Made by a program: the position numbers and the translations under genes. A stretch of 52,064 bases of DNA from an uncultured bacterium. Lineage in GTDB: Bacteria > Cyanobacteriota > Vampirovibrionia > Gastranaerophilales > Gastranaerophilaceae. The DNA lies in the NCBI GenBank assembly GCA_900551675.1, contig URXH01000003.1:1-52064 (forward strand), given 5' to 3'. Below the pieces are notes generated by a model. It saw only the letters and a program-made list of their open reading frames with translations. It ran no database searches and was not told the origin of the DNA. This document shows, piece after piece, positions 15,209 to 22,934 of this stretch; within the stretch, counting starts at the first letter, position 1, and each line of letters opens with the position of its first letter.

Positions 15209-15973
15209 TTAACCTTCACCGAACGGTGTTAATTTATACCCTACATTTGTAACTGTATGCAGATATTTCGGTTTTTTCACCCATTCTGACTGCTCCGGAG
15301 AAATTTTAGAAGTATTTGCTGCGGTTCTTTTTGTATCAGGCTCTATTTTATTTCTCAAACCGCCCACATGAACTCTGAGCATTCTCACATCTTCATCGCT
15401 GTCATAGCCCCATACCTCATCTAAAAGTGTTGCAAGTGTTACCGCATTATTAAAATGCTGCATAAGACAGTATAAAATTTCAAATTCAGTTGGGGTAAGC
15501 TTAACTTTTTTATTTACTATAACAGCCTCAAGAGTTTCAGGAAAAATTTCTATATCACCGGCCTTCAAAACTTCATCGGAAAGTGCTGTTTTATCTTCAA
15601 CAACCTGATTTCTTCTTAATAACACTCTTATTCTTAAAAGAACTTCCTGAATGTCAAAAGGTTTTACAAGATAATCATCAGCCCCGCAGTCAAAACCTTC
15701 TGTCTTATCATCAATAGTCCCTTTAGCTGTGAGCATCAAAATAGGAATTGCAAGTTTTGCCTGACGAATATTTTTGCATACATCAAATCCGTTCATCTTG
15801 GGCATCATAACATCAAGCAAAATCAAATCATACGTATTATTTAAAGCTTTATTAAGTCCTTCCATACCATCTTTGGCTGTATCGACAAAATAACCGCTTG
15901 CCCTGACGTCAAATTCCAGAAGATCCCTGATTTCATCATCATCATCAACTATCAATATACGTTTTTCGTTCAT
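15209..15973 (-). CDS. OmpR-family response regulator
   Basis: 254 residues. The receiver domain has the acidic pocket VDDDDE, phospho-acceptor D54 (LLDVMMP), MLTAKG and LVKPF. A C-terminal winged helix follows (LTPTEFEILYCLMQ, DEVWGYDSDEDVRMLRVHVGGLRNKIEPD). Between the recognition helix and the final wing, where family members usually run straight from KIEPDP to the YI-TV-GxGY strand, this protein has about 18 extra residues (around KRTAANTSKISPEQSEWVKK). It is first in the operon RR-HK-tadA-TIGR02757, with an AAGGA ribosome site. Targets are unknown. Confidence 0.92.
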   Translation of the reverse strand: MNEKRILIVDDDDEIRDLLEFDVRASGYFVDTAKDGMEGLNKALNNTYDLILLDVMMPKMNGFDVCKNIRQAKLAIPILMLTAKGTIDDKTEGFDCGADDYLVKPFDIQEVLLRIRVLLRRNQVVEDKTALSDEVLKAGDIEIFPETLEAVIVNKKVKLTPTEFEILYCLMQHFNNAVTLATLLDEVWGYDSDEDVRMLRVHVGGLRNKIEPDTKRTAANTSKISPEQSEWVKKPKYLHTVTNVGYKLTPFGEG

Positions 15974-16101
15974 GCAAAATCCTTATTTTTTCTACAATAA
16001 CCCTTTTTCATAATTCAATAAAAAAATTTTTTTTTCAATTAATTATAAAGAAATAAAAACTAAATCAGGGGCAGAAAAGCGCAAGGCAGACCTTGTTAAA
16101 T

Positions 16102-16178
16102 GGAAGATAAGAAGGTATGACGATTAGAAGATAAGCTGTTTTAAAGTAAACAGCTTACCCTCCTATCTTAAATCTCCC
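16102..16178. repeat. Interspersed purine/pyrimidine repeat, copy 2
   Basis: GGAAGATAAGAAGGTA (16102-16117) is followed by TAAGCTGTTT (16132-16141) and its exact inverse AAACAGCTTA (16148-16157), then CCCTCCTATCTTA. This copy shows the family as a hairpin with purine-rich left and pyrimidine-rich right flanks. The rest of the gene-free stretch 15974-16293 is AT-rich spacer between divergent genes, with no other clear feature. Confidence 0.6.
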
Positions 16179-16293
16179 AAATAAAAATAATAAATCACCA
16201 TATTTCACTATTTAATACTTATACCTAAAGGGGATTATTTCCTATAAAAAAAGCCTTACAATTTAACTATAACATTTTGTGGAGTAACTTAAC

Positions 16294-16602
16294 ATGTTAA
16301 TGGGAAATGATTGCCATGATTGCAGCAAGTACAATCGCTTGGAAATGAAAAATGTGAATAAAGACATTCTCGGGTGGCTTGAAGATATTATAGAAGAAAA
16401 CAACAGCCGTATCGAGAGAAAGGAATGGAAAAGTAAATATAACAGCTATGTTGTGTATGACTATGAACCTTTCTGCACTGACGGATTTGAAATAAACCTT
16501 GTAATAACTTCATATAATCCTTCATATTTGAATTTCATAAAGTATTTGTACGATGAAAAAATAAGCACAATAGAATATTTAAACAGCTGCATAGGCGTAT
16601 AA
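16294..16602 (+). CDS. Hypothetical protein, 102 aa
   Basis: No family recognised. The protein opens with a CHDCSKYNR motif (two Cys), then a charged helix (DILGWLEDIIEENNSRIERKEWKSK) and an aromatic-rich half with many Tyr and Asn. It is soluble, with no signal peptide. A GGAG ribosome site nine bases before the ATG and a strong terminator right after the stop support a real monocistronic gene. Confidence 0.6.
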   Translation: MLMGNDCHDCSKYNRLEMKNVNKDILGWLEDIIEENNSRIERKEWKSKYNSYVVYDYEPFCTDGFEINLVITSYNPSYLNFIKYLYDEKISTIEYLNSCIGV

Positions 16603-16605
16603 AAC

Positions 16606-16641
16606 AACAAACAGACCGGTAATTTATCCGGTCTGTTTGTT
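16606..16641 (+). terminator. Rho-independent terminator
   Basis: AACAAACAGACCGG (16606-16619) and CCGGTCTGTTTGTT (16628-16641) form a perfect 14-bp inverted repeat with an 8-base loop, just behind the stop of the 102-aa gene. Confidence 0.8.
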
Positions 16642-16672
16642 AATGTAAATAAAACCCCATTTTTGTATGTTA

Positions 16673-16731
16673 TGTCATCCTGAACTTGTTTCAGGATCTG
16701 ATTGAGATTCTGAAATTAATTCAGAATGACA
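16673..16731. repeat. Double-hairpin TGTCATYCTGAA palindromic repeat
   Basis: Outer ends TGTCATCCTGAA (16673-16684) and TTCAGAATGACA (16720-16731) are inverted copies. Inside are two hairpins, ATCCTGAA-ctt-gTTTCAGGAT and ATTCTGAA-attaa-TTCAGAAT. This word (TGTCATYCTGAACTTGTTTCAG) is familiar as a dispersed palindromic element in several unrelated bacterial genomes. Only this copy is in the window. Confidence 0.75.
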
Positions 16732-16771
16732 AAAATGTTTTTTATTTATAAAATATTTCCGTTAAATTGTT

Positions 16772-17065
16772 CTATTCTTCACTTTGTTCAGCGTTTTCCT
16801 GTTCTTTTACGAAGCAATCTTTGCAATAGACTTCTTTCCCCGGAATAGGTTTAAACGGAACCTGAGTCTGAGCTCCGCATTTTGAACAAACAGCTTCATA
16901 CATTTTTCTGTGGCGTCTGTTGTTTTTTCTGCGTGTTTTTCTGCATTCCGGACATCTTTTCGGTTTGTTAACCAAACCCTTTTCTGCGTAAAATTCCTGT
17001 TCACCTGCAGTGAAGACGAATTCTGCGCCGCAATCTTCACATACAAGTTTTTCATCTTGGTACAT
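16772..17065 (-). CDS. Double zinc-ribbon protein (PF13451-like)
   Basis: 97 residues. The first half (LVCEDCGAEFVFTAGEQEFY, then NKPKRCPECRKTRR) matches the probable zinc-ribbon domain with the FTAGEQEFYAEKG hallmark. The second half (AVCSKCGAQTQVPF, then VYCKDCF) is a second CxxC...CxxC ribbon. Both sites therefore have four Cys. The middle is strongly basic (RKTRRKNNRRHRK), which suggests nucleic-acid or ribosome binding, but the function is unknown. An 8-bp inverted repeat lies in the 5' leader. Confidence 0.8.
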   Translation of the reverse strand: MYQDEKLVCEDCGAEFVFTAGEQEFYAEKGLVNKPKRCPECRKTRRKNNRRHRKMYEAVCSKCGAQTQVPFKPIPGKEVYCKDCFVKEQENAEQSEE

Positions 17066-17081
17066 TTTTCTTCTCCTGATT

Positions 17082-17159
17082 TAAAGTGGTACTTTAAAGA
17101 AACCTTTTGCAAAATTCCTTTAATTCATATAATTATACACTATTTTTGAAATTATGCAA
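17082..17159 (-). promoter_or_regulatory. Promoter and leader palindrome of the zinc-ribbon gene
   Basis: On the minus strand TTGCAT (17159-17154), 16 bases and TATAAT (17137-17132) form a promoter. Downstream, TTTAAAGT (17082-17089) and ACTTTAAA (17093-17100) form a perfect 8-bp inverted repeat with a 3-base centre, lying between the start point and the Shine-Dalgarno. It could be an operator or a short 5' stem. Confidence 0.55.
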
Positions 17160-17244
17160 GCATGAGCCATTTTTAGACAACAGATGTTGTCTATTTGCAA
17201 TAGTATTGATATAATTGTATAATTAAAACAAAAAGGAGTTATTA

Positions 17245-17928
17245 ATGAGAGAATTCGGAATTTTGGATAAACTCGGGCTTAAATACAATACTGATAAAGC
17301 ATCTAAATATAATAGACGTGATAATATTGTTGCGGGGCATGATTATTTAAGGCATTATGAAATTTTCTTATCCGCATTGCGCGATGAAAAATTTACGCTT
17401 GTGGAACTCGGATGTTATACAGGAGCTTCGTTAAAAATGTGGAAGGAATATTTCCCTCATGCACATATAATTGGCGTAGATTTAAACGAAAAGTTATCTT
17501 CTCTTGAAGAAGACAGAATTTCGTTTATATGTTCGGATGCCGTTGCCAATACTCTTCCGGCGAAGCTTGCATCATTTAATGAAGATATTATGTGTATTAT
17601 TGATGATTGTTCGCATGCATGGGGGGATCAAAGACGATCTTTTGAAATGTTATTTCCGCTTCTTAAATCCGGCGGTTATTATATTATAGAAGATCTGGAA
17701 TGCGGCGCCGCCGGCGCCTATCCCGCTTATCCGCCAAAAGTTCTTGATGCACAGGTATTCTGGGATTACGCAATGGATAGAATGAAAATTCTAAGAGTAT
17801 CAGAAAAACGAAATCCTATAAATTTCAGACCATTTTTTTCACAGCTTCCGGAACATATTCAAAAAATTGAAAAGTCTATAGATATGGCATTTATTGTTCC
17901 CGGTTCAATTATATTCAGGAAAAAATAA
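17245..17928 (+). CDS. Class I SAM methyltransferase, MycE/macrocin type
   Basis: 227 residues. DKASKYNRRDNIVAGHDYLRHYE, ELGCYTGASLKMWKEYFPHAHIIGVD (motif I) and IDDCSHAWGDQRRSFEMLFPLLKSGGYYIIEDLE reproduce the layout of the metal-dependent sugar O-methyltransferases of the MycE/macrocin/TylF type. DD followed by SH, and the later EDLE, are the probable metal and catalytic residues. The substrate may be a surface-polysaccharide sugar, but no glycan genes adjoin it. A good GGAG ribosome site and its own position between convergent and divergent genes suggest a single-gene unit. Confidence 0.75.
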   Translation: MREFGILDKLGLKYNTDKASKYNRRDNIVAGHDYLRHYEIFLSALRDEKFTLVELGCYTGASLKMWKEYFPHAHIIGVDLNEKLSSLEEDRISFICSDAVANTLPAKLASFNEDIMCIIDDCSHAWGDQRRSFEMLFPLLKSGGYYIIEDLECGAAGAYPAYPPKVLDAQVFWDYAMDRMKILRVSEKRNPINFRPFFSQLPEHIQKIEKSIDMAFIVPGSIIFRKK

Positions 17929-17930
17929 CT

Positions 17931-18611
17931 TTATCTCAAAAAGTCTTTCCAGTAGCTTTTGGAAGAATCTTCAGGGCTTATATCAGACAGTGCATAATAA
18001 CTGCAAGAGTAAGCCAAACTCGATGTATATGAACATTGTGAAGATAGGTTGTCAAGCTTTTCTATAGTTTGGGCAACTGTCCATTTATAAGTAAAAGGGA
18101 CAAGATTTCCTTCGGAAGTAAACGCAAAAACAAAAATATCATGTCCGAGAGAATTCGGTCTTTTGCTTCCGTTAGTATCTATACATAATTTTGGATCTGC
18201 AAGACTTTTATTAGATGGCGCATCATCCATTAAATAAAAGGCTCCATTTGGTGCTCTGTATACATTCGTAGCATCACAATAATATCCAAGAATTGTTTTT
18301 TTATTAAGCGCCCTTGGTTCATAAACCAATCTAAAAAAATTGGTAATACTTTTTGAACCTTCTAATACCGAAGCCCCTTTTATCTGTGTCATTAACATAT
18401 CCAATGCAGCTTGAGAGTCATTATCCTTCGCATATTCAAATATATTTATATCTTCCTTAGCCTTCAAAAGCATAACTGCCTGAGATAGCTCACTGTAAGA
18501 TTTTTTAAACTGTGTATGCAGGACATTTTTCTGATAATTTGCGATCAATGGCGGCATTGTCATTGCTGCAACAACACCGATTATACCAAGTGTTATTAAA
18601 ATTTCTGCCAA
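17931..18611 (-). CDS. Type IV pilin-like protein, 5' end disrupted
   Basis: 226 residues can be read from a TTG codon, but that codon lies inside the prepilin motif. The open frame upstream encodes NKPDKRAFTLAEILITLG, the class III signal cleaved before Phe, followed by GIIGVVAAMTMPPLI (methylated pilin helix) and a globular domain with several Cys. No ATG or GTG exists in that frame: an in-frame TAA at about 18747 ends it. The natural start is probably the ATG at 18796 or 18811, behind a consensus promoter, but the leader passes through a run of ten C and meets stops in all three frames. The body of the gene is intact. It is either a phase-off or decaying gene, or the tract is misassembled. 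Confidence 0.6.
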   Translation of the reverse strand: MAEILITLGIIGVVAAMTMPPLIANYQKNVLHTQFKKSYSELSQAVMLLKAKEDINIFEYAKDNDSQAALDMLMTQIKGASVLEGSKSITNFFRLVYEPRALNKKTILGYYCDATNVYRAPNGAFYLMDDAPSNKSLADPKLCIDTNGSKRPNSLGHDIFVFAFTSEGNLVPFTYKWTVAQTIEKLDNLSSQCSYTSSLAYSCSYYALSDISPEDSSKSYWKDFLR

Positions 18612-18760
18612 TGTAAATGCTCTCTTGTCAGGTTTGTTTAAAAGAGCTGTTTGTTTATAACCTTTATAAAGTGTAAATGCAGATTTATTATAATAAAAAG
18701 AATTAAATTGCTTTTTACACCCAAATAACCGTAAAAATCTAGTTATATCTGCATCCTGTC

Positions 18761-18862
18761 GGGGGGGGGGCAGTTCAAAGCATTATTAATTCGCATAATC
18801 CAACCTTTCATTTATCTGATAACCCTTACCATCATTATTGCCGATAAAGTAACATTTGTCAA
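18761..18862 (-). promoter_or_regulatory. Pilin promoter, start and poly-C tract
   Basis: On the minus strand TTGACA (18862-18857), 17 bases and AATAAT (18839-18834) form a promoter. ATGs follow at 18811 and 18796, the latter behind AAAGG. The frame reads MRINNALNCPPP into a run of exactly ten C (plus-strand G, 18761-18770), then DRMQI and a stop. Such homopolymers are typical slippage tracts. The other bases between 18612 and 19000 hold the prepilin leader and a 13-bp inverted repeat. Confidence 0.55.
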
Positions 18863-18936
18863 GATTACAGGTTAGAGCCTTATTAGCATAACTAAAATAT
18901 GCTGTTGTTTAAAGTTTATTTTTTCAGATTAACCTA

Positions 18937-18973
18937 TATCAAAAATACTGAAACAATTTAAGTATTTTTGATA
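18937..18973. repeat. 13-bp inverted repeat behind the GGDEF/HD-GYP gene
   Basis: TATCAAAAATACT (18937-18949) and AGTATTTTTGATA (18961-18973) are perfect inverse copies with an 11-base loop. They lie 28 bases beyond the stop of the minus-strand GGDEF gene. It may be a terminator stem, but no T run follows. ATACTTGTAG is also directly repeated at 18971 and 19005. Confidence 0.5.
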
Positions 18974-19000
18974 CTTGTAGTGTAAACTTGATATAAGTCT

Positions 19001-20986
19001 CTAAATACTTGTAGATAGTGATGGTGCAATGCTGATGAATTGTCTTACAAGATCTGCATCCCAGAGTTTTCCGGCGCCTTCTTTTAAAATTTCGCAGGCT
19101 TTTTCAACGCTCATCCCTTTACGGTAAGGTCTGTCTGAAATCAGGGCATGGTAAGTATCGGCAACAGCAACAATCCTTGCGGCAAGCGGAATTTTATCGC
19201 CTTTCAAGTGTTCCGGATAACCGCTTCCATCCAGATGTTCATGGTGGTATTTTACAATCGGAATTAAATCGCGCAGAGCTTCATTTGGTTTCAAAACTTT
19301 TTCGGCGCCTATGACAGGGTGTTGTTTCATAATTTCCCATTCATCATTTTCGAGTTTGCCTGGTTTTTTGAGAACATTTTCCGGAATACCGATTTTGCCG
19401 ACATCATGCAAAAGTGCACCGAGCTTAATCCTCTGTACTTCATCCTCAGGCAGATTAATCGCACGTGCAAGAGCTTCAGAGTATCTTGAAACAGATGTCG
19501 AATGGCCTTTGGTATAAGGATCTTTCGCATCAATTGCACCTGCTAAAGAATTCGCAAGCTCCATAAGGTGATTTTGAGAAACAATTTGTTCATTATTGAA
19601 TTTATGGACAAGTTCTTCTTCAAAATCAATACCGAGTTGTGAATGACGTTTTGCAACGACTTCCGCAAATGAATTAAGGGCATCATTATCCCAGAAATTG
19701 AAATCTGAAGAGCTTATAATTGCAGACATTCCTTCTTTGTAGCCTTTTGCCTGCGATATATACATTGCCTGTTCCGCGAGAATTAAAAGCTTTTCCTGAT
19801 CGCGGCTGCATTCAGGGTATGTTGCAATCCCTACGGAAACCTTGACTGGGCCGACATCGTCCACAAAACAGCAGGACAGGCAATAAGTTATATATTCAGC
19901 AAGATATTTTGCATCAGGGGTGTTGGTATCAGGGAGAATTATTGCAATCTCATCACCGCCGTAACGGCCTGCTTTATCTGTGCTTCTTATATTCTGTTTA
20001 ACCTTTTCTGCAAGGAGTTTTATTACCTCGTCGCCTTTGGCATGTCCGAGTTCTCTGTTAATTTTTGAGATATTATTAACATCCAGCATTACAATAGAAA
20101 GATTTGATTCATTATCCTCAGCTTTTTTAAGTTCGGCTTTCAAAACTTCCTGAAATCCTCTGTGCGTGTATAAGCCTGTAAGTGTGTCAGTATTTGCATA
20201 TTTATTAGTCTGCTCAAGAAGTTCGACATTATCCATAAAAAGCGCGCAGTAATTTGCGATAAACGAAAACAGATCAATGTGATTTTCAAGGTCGTCTTTC
20301 CCGATTATCATGACTCCTTTGCATCCGCTTACCGAATTTAGCGGAAGCATAAGAGCTGATGAATTCTGCAGATACGGAATATTTAAAAATTTATTATCAT
20401 ATTTTACCACAGCAGAAGCTGTCTTAAAACATTGAACTACCGGATTTGCTTCATCGGACAGGAGAATTTTTGATGTATAAGTGCTCCCCATAGGTGTAAA
20501 CAGTTTTATATTTATGCATTTTGACTTTTCATGAAAAACTCCGAATGCCGTAAATACACTGTTTAAATTTTCTGTAAATAAATCATGAACAGCCGTAAAA
20601 AGGTCATGCACGCCGGTTTTATTCGCAAATGCATCTTTCAAACTGTGTACAAGCTCTGTGTAATCTATAACTCTGTGTGAGTTAACAGGTGATGTATTCA
20701 TATATCCTGCATACATTCTGTTAGCTGTTTTGTTGGTATTAAAGTTATTTATTCTTGCAACTATACTTGATGTTTCGGCAGTTATAGGATTTGTAATTTT
20801 CTGTGTTTTTTTATCATTTGTTTTTAATGCAGGTTTAATATCTGTTTTGCCGGGGGCAGCTTTTTTCAAAGCAGGTTTTCTGAGCTCATTTAACTGTTTT
20901 GCAAGAGGATTGGAAACAGTTTTATGAGCTTTTTCAGGCTTTTGAGCCTTTGTTTCTTTTATCAGTTTTTCTTTATTTTCGTTCAA
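19001..20986 (-). CDS. GAF-like/GGDEF/HD-GYP cyclic-di-GMP protein
   Basis: 661 residues. A Lys/Pro-rich unstructured N-terminus (1-100) precedes a GAF-like sensor domain (about 110-255). A diguanylate cyclase domain follows with RYGGDEI (343-347, Ile for the usual Phe) and an intact inhibitory RxxD site (RSTD, 334-337). An HD-GYP phosphodiesterase domain then has HDVGKIGIP and HHEHLDGSGYP. Both making and breaking of c-di-GMP are possible in one soluble protein. The start is TTG at 20986: a TAA precedes it in frame, an AGGTG ribosome site lies six bases upstream, and the next ATG is 90 codons in. VHDLFTA is duplicated in tandem at 126-138. Confidence 0.9.
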   Translation of the reverse strand: MNENKEKLIKETKAQKPEKAHKTVSNPLAKQLNELRKPALKKAAPGKTDIKPALKTNDKKTQKITNPITAETSSIVARINNFNTNKTANRMYAGYMNTSPVNSHRVIDYTELVHSLKDAFANKTGVHDLFTAVHDLFTENLNSVFTAFGVFHEKSKCINIKLFTPMGSTYTSKILLSDEANPVVQCFKTASAVVKYDNKFLNIPYLQNSSALMLPLNSVSGCKGVMIIGKDDLENHIDLFSFIANYCALFMDNVELLEQTNKYANTDTLTGLYTHRGFQEVLKAELKKAEDNESNLSIVMLDVNNISKINRELGHAKGDEVIKLLAEKVKQNIRSTDKAGRYGGDEIAIILPDTNTPDAKYLAEYITYCLSCCFVDDVGPVKVSVGIATYPECSRDQEKLLILAEQAMYISQAKGYKEGMSAIISSSDFNFWDNDALNSFAEVVAKRHSQLGIDFEEELVHKFNNEQIVSQNHLMELANSLAGAIDAKDPYTKGHSTSVSRYSEALARAINLPEDEVQRIKLGALLHDVGKIGIPENVLKKPGKLENDEWEIMKQHPVIGAEKVLKPNEALRDLIPIVKYHHEHLDGSGYPEHLKGDKIPLAARIVAVADTYHALISDRPYRKGMSVEKACEILKEGAGKLWDADLVRQFISIAPSLSTSI

Positions 20987-21102
20987 TACTTACACCTACA
21001 CACATTTTTTATAAAACTGCTGACAAAATATTTTTGCCTTATATGATGTTGAGTTTTACATTACTTAAACTATTTTATAATATTTTTCTGTAAAAACAAT
21101 AC

Positions 21103-21140
21103 GCCGTTTAGACGGCATAAGATGCTGTTTAAATAAACAG
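21103..21140. repeat. Two adjacent short hairpins upstream of divergent genes
   Basis: GCCGT-TTAG-ACGGC (21103-21116) is followed by CTGTTTA-AA-TAAACAG (21125-21140; the second arm ends at 21140). They lie between the divergent GGDEF and transporter genes. Function unknown; possible operators or a terminator remnant. Confidence 0.4.
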
Positions 21141-21237
21141 AACAATACAAGTTAATATAAAAAACTATTTTACAATTCCTATTACATTTGTAGTATAACT
21201 CATTATTTTATATTTTACTACTGATTTGGGCTGAATT

Positions 21238-21378
21238 TTTACACAAATTAATGTTTATGATATAATAAATAAAAAATACACCCGTTTGCAGGAAGTTTTT
21301 CTTTTTGGAGTGCAAATAAATATTTGTGGGTTAAATTCGAAAAAGAAAAGGTTGCTTTTTAATTTATAAGGGAAATTT
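21238..21378 (+). promoter_or_regulatory. Promoter and structured leader of the transporter gene
   Basis: TTTACA (21238-21243), 17 bases and TATAAT (21261-21266) predict a start near 21273, giving a leader of about 105 bases. In it, ACCC (21280) pairs with GGGT (21328) and TTTGCA (21285-21290) pairs with TGCAAA (21311-21316). It is a candidate regulatory leader, but I recognise no known riboswitch class. The remaining 20987-21237 stretch is AT-rich, without a gene. Confidence 0.45.
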
Positions 21379-22710
21379 ATGTTAAACGAATTAAGTCAAA
21401 ACTACGGAATGATTATATCAGGTGCAATTCTTTTAATTGCATATATTTTTATCGCAGCGGAAAAAGTTCAAAAATCTGTTGTGGCTCTTGCGGGTGCTTC
21501 ATTAACCATGCTTTTGGGTTTAATTCCGTTTCACGGACATTATGACAGTAATCTTTCCCAATATATAAAATCTGTATTTGAATATATTGAATTTGATGTG
21601 ATATTTCTGCTTGTCGGAATGATGATAATTGTGCATATTGCATCGAAAAGCGGAGTGTTTAAATGGATGGCGCTTGAGCTTTTAAAATATACTAAAGGTC
21701 ATCCGAAATTTGTTTTGTTTGCACTTGCCGTATTTACCGCTGTTGCTTCGGCATTTCTTGATAACGTAACCACCGTTGTTTTGATTATGCCTGTAACCTT
21801 TATAATCGCAAAAGAATTTGAATGTGATCCTGTGCCGTTTTTGATAACGGAGGTTCTTGCTTCCAATATAGGCGGTACGGCAACGCTTATCGGAGATCCG
21901 CCGAATATTATAATAGGAGCAAAGGCGGGATTAAGTTTTATGGACTTTGTAAATGAATTGACTCTTATTGTTGTAATAATTTTTGCGGTCTGTACGGGAG
22001 TTTTAATATATATGTTCAGAAATTCTCTTACTGCATCAAAAGAAAAAATGGAACATATAGCAAATCTTGATAATTCTGAAACAATTACTGACAAAAATTT
22101 GATGATACGTTCAATGATTACGCTAGTGCTTGTAATCACTGGATTTGTAACCCATGATGCAACAGGTATTCCTGCTTACGTTTTTGCTGCTGCAGGTTCT
22201 GCTTTTCTGCTTTTGTTTGAAAATCCGAAGGAAGTTTATAAAGATGTAGAGTGGCTTACTATTTTTTTCTTTATAGGTTTGTTTATAATCATCGGCGGTT
22301 TTGAGGCAAACGGAGGGATAAGTTACCTTGCTCAGAAGCTTATAGAATTAACAAACGGAAGTTTGGATGCGGCTGCTATGTTAATTCTCTGGGGATCGGG
22401 TATTTTATCGGGAATTGTTGATAATATCCCTTATACAGCTACAATGGCGCCGATGATTGCCGAAATTCAGCATGCTCTTCCGTATTCGGGCGCAGGTCAT
22501 TATCCTCTGTGGTGGGCATTATCTTTAGGGGCATGCCTTGGAGGAAATTTAACAATTATAGGAGCTGCGGCAAATGTTATTGTGAGTGAAACTGCAGCAG
22601 TAAACGGCCATCCTATTTCTTTTATGCGGTTTATGAAATATGGCGCGCTTGTAACATTTATTTCCCTGGTGTTGAGTTCTGTGTACCTGTATTTGAAGTA
22701 TCTGCACTAA
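21379..22710 (+). CDS. ArsB/NhaD-type ion transporter
   Basis: 443 residues with about eleven transmembrane helices. Two halves carry the family's re-entrant motifs: AFLDNVTTVVLIMPVT with ASNIGGTATLIGDPPNII in the first, and GIVDNIPYTATMAPMI with LGGNLTIIGAAANVI in the second. This is the IT superfamily that includes ArsB, NhaD and the P protein. Proton- or sodium-coupled export of an anion or Na+ is the general mechanism; the substrate is not readable. An AAGGG ribosome site lies six bases from the ATG. The 3' end overlaps the antisense gene at 22549-22920 by 162 bases. Confidence 0.85.
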   Translation: MLNELSQNYGMIISGAILLIAYIFIAAEKVQKSVVALAGASLTMLLGLIPFHGHYDSNLSQYIKSVFEYIEFDVIFLLVGMMIIVHIASKSGVFKWMALELLKYTKGHPKFVLFALAVFTAVASAFLDNVTTVVLIMPVTFIIAKEFECDPVPFLITEVLASNIGGTATLIGDPPNIIIGAKAGLSFMDFVNELTLIVVIIFAVCTGVLIYMFRNSLTASKEKMEHIANLDNSETITDKNLMIRSMITLVLVITGFVTHDATGIPAYVFAAAGSAFLLLFENPKEVYKDVEWLTIFFFIGLFIIIGGFEANGGISYLAQKLIELTNGSLDAAAMLILWGSGILSGIVDNIPYTATMAPMIAEIQHALPYSGAGHYPLWWALSLGACLGGNLTIIGAAANVIVSETAAVNGHPISFMRFMKYGALVTFISLVLSSVYLYLKYLH

Positions 22711-22920
22711 AGGTTTTTCTTTAACTGTGCCGGCAAGCAGAAGAAGTTTAGATTCAAAATCGTTAATGGCATTGAGCATCTCATTCATCAAAATTGCTGT
22801 CTGACAGTATGAATCTGCAGCTTCCGGTGAAAATTCTTGTGTAAAACCCGCAAGATCTTTGTTAAGTTTGATAAGGTCAAATGCAAGTAACTGCAGTAAA
22901 AGTCTATCCTGTTGCTTCAT
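22549..22920 (-). CDS. Hypothetical small helical protein with an overlapping tail
   Basis: From the ATG at 22920, which has an excellent AAGGAG ribosome site, the protein is about 123 residues. The first 65 (MKQQDRLLLQLLAFDLIKL, then SYCQTAILMNEMLNAINDFESKLLLLAG) look like a genuine amphipathic helical protein. The last 55 (His-, Arg- and Cys-rich) are encoded antisense to the transporter gene and look like frame read-through, as if an original stop had been lost. It is divergent from the small HTH gene, with a palindromic operator between them, so it may be that regulator's target. Confidence 0.5.
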   Translation of the reverse strand: MKQQDRLLLQLLAFDLIKLNKDLAGFTQEFSPEAADSYCQTAILMNEMLNAINDFESKLLLLAGTVKEKPLVQILQIQVHRTQHQGNKCYKRAIFHKPHKRNRMAVYCCSFTHNNICRSSYNC

Positions 22921-22934
22921 AGTTCTCCTTAACA

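Noticed and set aside
16673..16731. CRISPR-like array
   Set aside because: There is only one palindrome, with no regularly spaced direct repeats or spacers and no cas genes.
21273..21378. Known Mn2+ (yybP-ykoY) or c-di-GMP riboswitch before the transporter
   Set aside because: I could not find the conserved core sequences of these classes. Retained only as an unassigned structured leader.
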